A DNA stretch of 25,888 nt from UPXZ01 sp964634605 (GTDB taxonomy: Bacteria > Bacteroidota > Bacteroidia > Bacteroidales > Paludibacteraceae). Of the stretch, positions 22,812 to 25,888 are shown in pieces. Position numbers and translations under genes: made by a program. How positions within the stretch are numbered: the first letter of the stretch is position 1; every line of letters starts with the position of its first letter. The stretch spans positions 1-25,888 of the forward strand of contig CAZWLJ010000044.1 of the NCBI GenBank assembly GCA_964634605.1, written 5' to 3'. The notes beneath the pieces are model-generated. The model did no database searches. It saw nothing but the letters and a program-made list of their open reading frames with translations, and had not been told where the DNA came from.

Positions 22812-23702
22812 ATGACCAAAATAAAAAGCGGTTTTCCGGGCGAAAGAGCCATCGTTATTCCTTCGCTGATTGTGCAGGAGTTTTGTAATAATGAATTAGG
22901 CAAACTATTGTACATCACCGATATAGGTTTCTATCCCAAAGCAGGGTTTCATTACCGTAAAAGGACGGTGAACGAAGCTCTGCAGTATATTCTGATGTAC
23001 TGCATCGACGGTGAGGGATGGATAAAAATAAATGGAAATAAGGAAAAATTGTCGGGTGGCGAGGTCGTTATTCTTCCGAAAAATAATGCTCACAGCTACG
23101 GCAGTTCATCCGATAATCCATGGACGATTTACTGGATTCATTTTGATGGCAGCATGGCAGAGTACTTTAGCCGCTATATGGATAAACCTTTACAAATCAG
23201 AACAGAGAAAACGTCCAGGATAAGCGACAGACTTGAATTGTTCGAAGATATTTTTTCGATATTAAAAAAAGGTTATAGCCGTCACAATTTAGAATACAGC
23301 GTTACTGTATTATTCCATTTCCTGGGAACGCTGAAATATATCAGCGCATTTCGTCAAAGTCTGACCGACCGCCAGTCTGACCCTGGCATGATAGATGAGG
23401 CCATACATTTTATGCACGAAAACATTCAAAGACAGATTAAATTATCTGAAATAGCTGTTTATACCGGCTTCTCCGTATCGCATTTCAGTTTGTTGTTCAA
23501 ACAAAAAACAGGATTTTCTCCTCTGAATTATTTCAATCAGCTTCGAATTCAAACAGCCTGCCATCATCTGGATTTTACCGGTTTACAAATAAACCAGATT
23601 GCCAAGATGGTCGGCTTTAACGATCCGCTTTATTTCAGTCGTATTTTCACGAAAACCATGGGCTGTTCTCCGGGTGAGTATAGAAAAAGGAAAAAGGGTT
23701 AA
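22812..23702 (+). CDS. AraC-family transcriptional regulator
   Basis: The 296-residue protein has an N-terminal cupin-like AraC ligand-binding domain (about residues 20-165: YILMYCIDGEGWIKINGNKEKL, GGEVVILPKNNAHSYGSS, WTIYWIHFDG). A C-terminal pair of helix-turn-helix motifs of the AraC/XylS type follows (about residues 195-290: IKLSEIAVYTGFSVSHFSLLF, QTACHHLDFTGLQINQIAKMVGF, DPLYFSRIFTKTMGCSPGEYR). This subtype usually activates adjacent sugar-use genes on binding a sugar. It diverges from the transporter/DUF5107 operon over a 121-base gap, which fits a local regulator. No terminator is apparent after it; the next region contains a palindromic repeat. Confidence 0.94.
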   Translation: MTKIKSGFPGERAIVIPSLIVQEFCNNELGKLLYITDIGFYPKAGFHYRKRTVNEALQYILMYCIDGEGWIKINGNKEKLSGGEVVILPKNNAHSYGSSSDNPWTIYWIHFDGSMAEYFSRYMDKPLQIRTEKTSRISDRLELFEDIFSILKKGYSRHNLEYSVTVLFHFLGTLKYISAFRQSLTDRQSDPGMIDEAIHFMHENIQRQIKLSEIAVYTGFSVSHFSLLFKQKTGFSPLNYFNQLRIQTACHHLDFTGLQINQIAKMVGFNDPLYFSRIFTKTMGCSPGEYRKRKKG

Positions 23703-23794
23703 TAACTCAAAAAGACATCACTAACTGTATTTTCTTTGGATTTTTGAAGTTGGATAGTAAGCTTTTTTTGTGGTTTGTGCTGCCCTTTTCCCCC

Positions 23795-23854
23795 GCTGGC
23801 GAGAGATTATACCTGAAATGCACTTACGGATTTTAGGTATAATCCCGCGGCAGC
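23795..23854. repeat. 60-base near-perfect palindrome
   Basis: Two 26-base arms surround the eight-base loop cacttacg (23821-23828). The inner 16 bases of each arm (23805-23820 with 23829-23844) pair except the innermost base, including one G-T pair. The outer part gctggcg/cgcggcagc pairs partly. It lies between the convergent AraC and outer-membrane genes without a T tail. A diverged copy is found at 25514-25550. Confidence 0.7.
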
Positions 23855-23908
23855 AACGCTTTTGAAATATTAATAATCGATTGATATGTAGATATTCATT
23901 CCTGTTTT

Positions 23909-25215
23909 TTAGAATATCATATATATCAGCGAAAAATTGAAAAATAAAGTTGAGTTATTTTCACCGTAGAAGAAATCATTCACTTTATTCATTCGTGTAT
24001 TGAAACCGGCATATCCGGACATACGTACGTTTTGTGAAATGTAGTAATTAACACCAGTACTAAGAAAGAATAACTGGCTGAAATTTTTAGTGGTTTCATC
24101 CTTTGACTGTTGATAATTAAGTTTATATCCAGTTTCTGCATAAAGGTTTGTTCTCGTTGTGGGATAGTAATTTAGTTTGTATGATATTTCACTACCCGGA
24201 AGATAGTATAATTTCATGTCATTTTCACCCTGTGTAAAATTGTAAATACCAAAATGGGTGTTTACCGAAATATCATGCTGCCAGTTTAATTTTGCAGGTT
24301 TACTGTAATTTAATGATACCGAGCTATTCACCCCGTATGCTTTCGTCAGAGTATCAAAATTTGTTTCATTGTATTCTTTACTATAATAATTAGGTGAAAC
24401 CTTTAAGGCTATTTCCCAGCCAGAAGACCTGTTGTACAGTGCCCCGTAATCCCACATATCATATAGTGATGTAAAATAAAGTGCATCCTCATTGCTTAGT
24501 ATACCATTACTTTTCAGGTAATTATCCAGTGTAGTAATTTCATCAATTCTGTGCAGGCGGCTATCCAAAAATCGTTTGTTTTTTACTTTTGAAATAAGTT
24601 GTGCGAATTCAAATATTTCCTCTTTATTCATTTCGCGTTTCAGAACATTGTTTTTCTTAAATTCCTCTAATATATAAAAAGCTTGCCGGGCGTCTTCCAC
24701 ACGTTCAATTCTGCCAATACCTAAACCAACTTCCGGAGAGAAGTTGAATTCAGATGACTTGTAAGTAGAAATATCAGGAATTTGAGTTTTGGTTATCTTT
24801 GAGTAGTTTCCACTGTAATTTGCTATGGCATTATAAATGAGAAAGTGCTTCCCTGAGTAATATAATTGGTTAAGCCATCGGACATAGTCATAATTTCTAA
24901 AAGCAAAATTTTTATCGGTGAATTTCGAATATCCAAACCCAATATTAATTTCGGTTTGAAAGCTGCTTATTTTTTTTCTTGTATTTAACTGGTTTGAAAA
25001 ACTTAATTGTGTGTTCTGTAAATTGATAGAAGCGGCTGATATCGTGTCTCTATGATTTGTCGCACTTCCATTCATGTTAAATTTGAATTCAAGTGAGTTT
25101 CGTTTTATATCCGGAGTGTAATATTTGCTTAAATCAAAACCGTTGTAATCATTTTGAGCTGATAAATGTGAAATTGGAAAAATTAAAATTGAGAAATACA
25201 GAAAAAACGTTTCAT
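23909..25215 (-). pseudogene. Outer-membrane beta-barrel protein, frameshift in signal peptide
   Basis: The unbroken frame (23909-25075 from its first Met) encodes 388 residues rich in alternating polar and aromatic strands and ends in a beta-barrel-like NFSLIYMIF with a terminal Phe, typical of outer-membrane proteins. A helical charged insert lies at about residues 125-200 of that frame. The frame extends upstream without a start into a good signal-peptide core (LYFSILIFPISHLSAQ, followed by NDYNGFD). The ATG at 25213-25215 starts MKRFF in a different frame. One T missing from the run of six T (minus strand, 25202-25207) would join them as MKRFFLYFSILIF, giving about 435 residues. So this is a one-base deletion in a homopolymer, or a sequencing error. 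A promoter box is at 25269-25276. The family is unknown to me; it resembles exported uncharacterised barrel proteins of Bacteroidales. Confidence 0.7.
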
Positions 25216-25268
25216 GCTGATTGAGCTTATGAGGTTAATGAATAAGAATTAATGGCAAAAGTGCACTA

Positions 25269-25300
25269 CAAATATACTCATTAATTCTTAATTGATCCAA
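25269..25300 (-). promoter_or_regulatory. Promoter of outer-membrane barrel gene
   Basis: On the minus strand tatatttg (25269-25276) fits TAnnTTTG, with ttgg (25297-25300) 20 bases upstream as a -33 element. It lies 53 bases before the proposed ATG at 25213-25215, which supports that ATG over the internal Met at 25075. Confidence 0.55.
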
Positions 25301-25513
25301 CCAATTGAATAAGTTCTACAGTCTTTCCGGTTATGTCCTTTAATGGTTTACAGTCCTGCATTGTACGCCATGCTTACGCTGATTTACAATCTGTGCCAAC
25401 AACATGCTATCTGTCAATGCTTTTGCGCTTATCATTTTTCAATTGTTAAGATATCCGGCATTCCGTTTTCTCCGGCATAATCACACCTCCGCTTTCTCAC
25501 GAATGTAACCCCC
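25301..25513. other. Gene-free stretch of worn sequence
   Basis: This stretch, between the barrel gene's promoter and the repeat at 25514, has stop codons in all frames and no recognisable motif. The octamer tccggcat occurs twice close together (about 25453 and 25478). It may be decayed mobile DNA, but nothing identifies it. Confidence 0.35.
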
Positions 25514-25550
25514 GCTGCCGCGCGTCTGTACCTAGAATCCGCAAGTGTAT
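25514..25550 (+). repeat. Half copy of the palindrome, inverted relative to first
   Basis: Aligned with the reverse complement of 23818-23854, 30 of 37 bases match: gctgccgcg is identical, then seven variable bases, then acctagaatccgcaagtgtat against acctaaaatccgtaagtgcat. It contains the left arm and the loop; the right arm that should follow is not recognisable. Confidence 0.65.
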
Positions 25551-25888
25551 AGTAATAATATCTGTAAAACTTTATAAGTAAGCACATTGCAGGATGCGTA
25601 AAAGTACTTAAATTAGTGCAAATAAAAATGCGCAGATGAAAGTAGTAAAAAGTTCCGGTATATCTCCATTTGGAGGACTAAATTTTGTGTTGAATGAATT
25701 TGAAAGGCTTCAAATAAGAGATCTTGTCAATAAGGAGTTACCGCAATTACCTAAACAAAGCCGGTACAGTTAGTATGATTTGTTGGCTTCTTACTGGTCC
25801 GTGTTTTTTTGCGGAGGTGATTGTGCCGAAGATTTAGCAATCAATCTGAGAGACGGATTAAAGGGCAATCCCTTTATAAACATATCAA
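25551..25888 (+). mobile_element. Left part of an IS1380-family insertion sequence
   Basis: The transposase start at 25636 identifies the element; it runs off the window. The left terminus is not certain. It probably lies near 25530-25560, where the palindromic repeat stops being recognisable. The right end and target duplication are outside the window. Confidence 0.6.
25636..25888 (+). pseudogene. IS1380-family transposase, N-terminal part, in-frame TAG
   Basis: Translation from ATG 25636 gives MKVVKSSGISPFGGLNFVLN, then FERLQIRDLVNKELPQLP, and after one stop YDLLASYWSVFFCGGDCAED and a following LRDGLKGNP. The blocks ISPFGGLNFV and W...FCGGDCAEDL are typical of the N-terminal region of Bacteroidota IS1380 transposases (IS942/IS1187-like). 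Codon 46 (25771-25773) is TAG where relatives usually have Trp (TGG), so a single G to A change explains it. The frame is otherwise open to the window edge, so the gene is both truncated by the window and broken. Its DDE catalytic residues lie downstream and cannot be checked. Confidence 0.82.

Noticed and set aside
2762..25773. An alternative genetic code or stop-codon recoding, suggested by in-frame TGA and TAG
   Set aside because: TGA, TAG and TAA all act as normal stops of intact genes or are absent from intact frames here, and each lesion is a single simple substitution.

Overview
The window looks like a chromosomal segment of a Bacteroidota species, most likely order Bacteroidales. At least eight intergenic regions carry the Bacteroidota -7 promoter box TAnnTTTG. 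Ribosome binding sites of the Shine-Dalgarno type are not obvious, the tRNA does not encode CCA, and the protein repertoire is typical of the phylum: exported M3 peptidase lipoprotein, exported GH2 beta-galactosidase with a DUF4982-like module, an RRM protein beside a cold-shock protein, a DUF5107 protein and an IS1380-type transposase.

Layout. (1) Positions 1-3600 are visibly A/T-rich and hold four unrelated same-strand genes with loose spacing: an exported stand-alone SecD-P1-like protein, a trypsin-like protease lipoprotein, an AlkD-type DNA glycosylase and an EFR1-type flavodoxin/ferredoxin gene broken by an in-frame TGA. (2) Positions 3721-10309 are housekeeping-like: NAD(P)-binding protein, a CAU-anticodon tRNA with its own terminator, a HAD phosphatase, ribF, an M3 metallopeptidase lipoprotein, a polytopic membrane protein and a YqaA/DedA-like membrane protein. 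(3) Positions 10415-16156 hold a small exported carboxypeptidase-regulatory-like protein, a GH2 beta-galactosidase and an OmpR-type response regulator/histidine kinase pair. (4) On the minus strand, 16618-17405 encodes a cold-shock-domain protein followed by an RRM protein, behind a long leader containing inverted repeats. (5) Positions 17845-23702 form a sugar-handling module: a sugar-porter MFS transporter and a 1133-residue DUF5107/TPR protein on the minus strand, with a divergent AraC-type regulator. (6) From 23703 to the end the sequence is A/T-rich and worn: a palindromic repeat, an outer-membrane beta-barrel gene with a frameshift in a poly-T tract, a second diverged copy of the palindrome, and the start of an IS1380-family transposase with an in-frame TAG.

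How the genes work together. The clearest functional units are the porter/DUF5107/AraC locus (uptake plus a cytoplasmic mutarotase-fold protein of unknown reaction, presumably induced by its sugar), the two-component pair, and the cold-shock/RRM pair (RNA binding). The most unusual observations are these: a Bacteroidota palindromic repeat translated as the N-terminal extension of the DUF5107 protein; the related repeat fragment supplying the stop codon of the transporter; inverted, diverged copies of another palindrome flanking the broken outer-membrane gene, one of them apparently interrupted near the IS; and the free-standing SecD-like periplasmic domain. I did not find a CRISPR array, a phage, or an obvious defence system.
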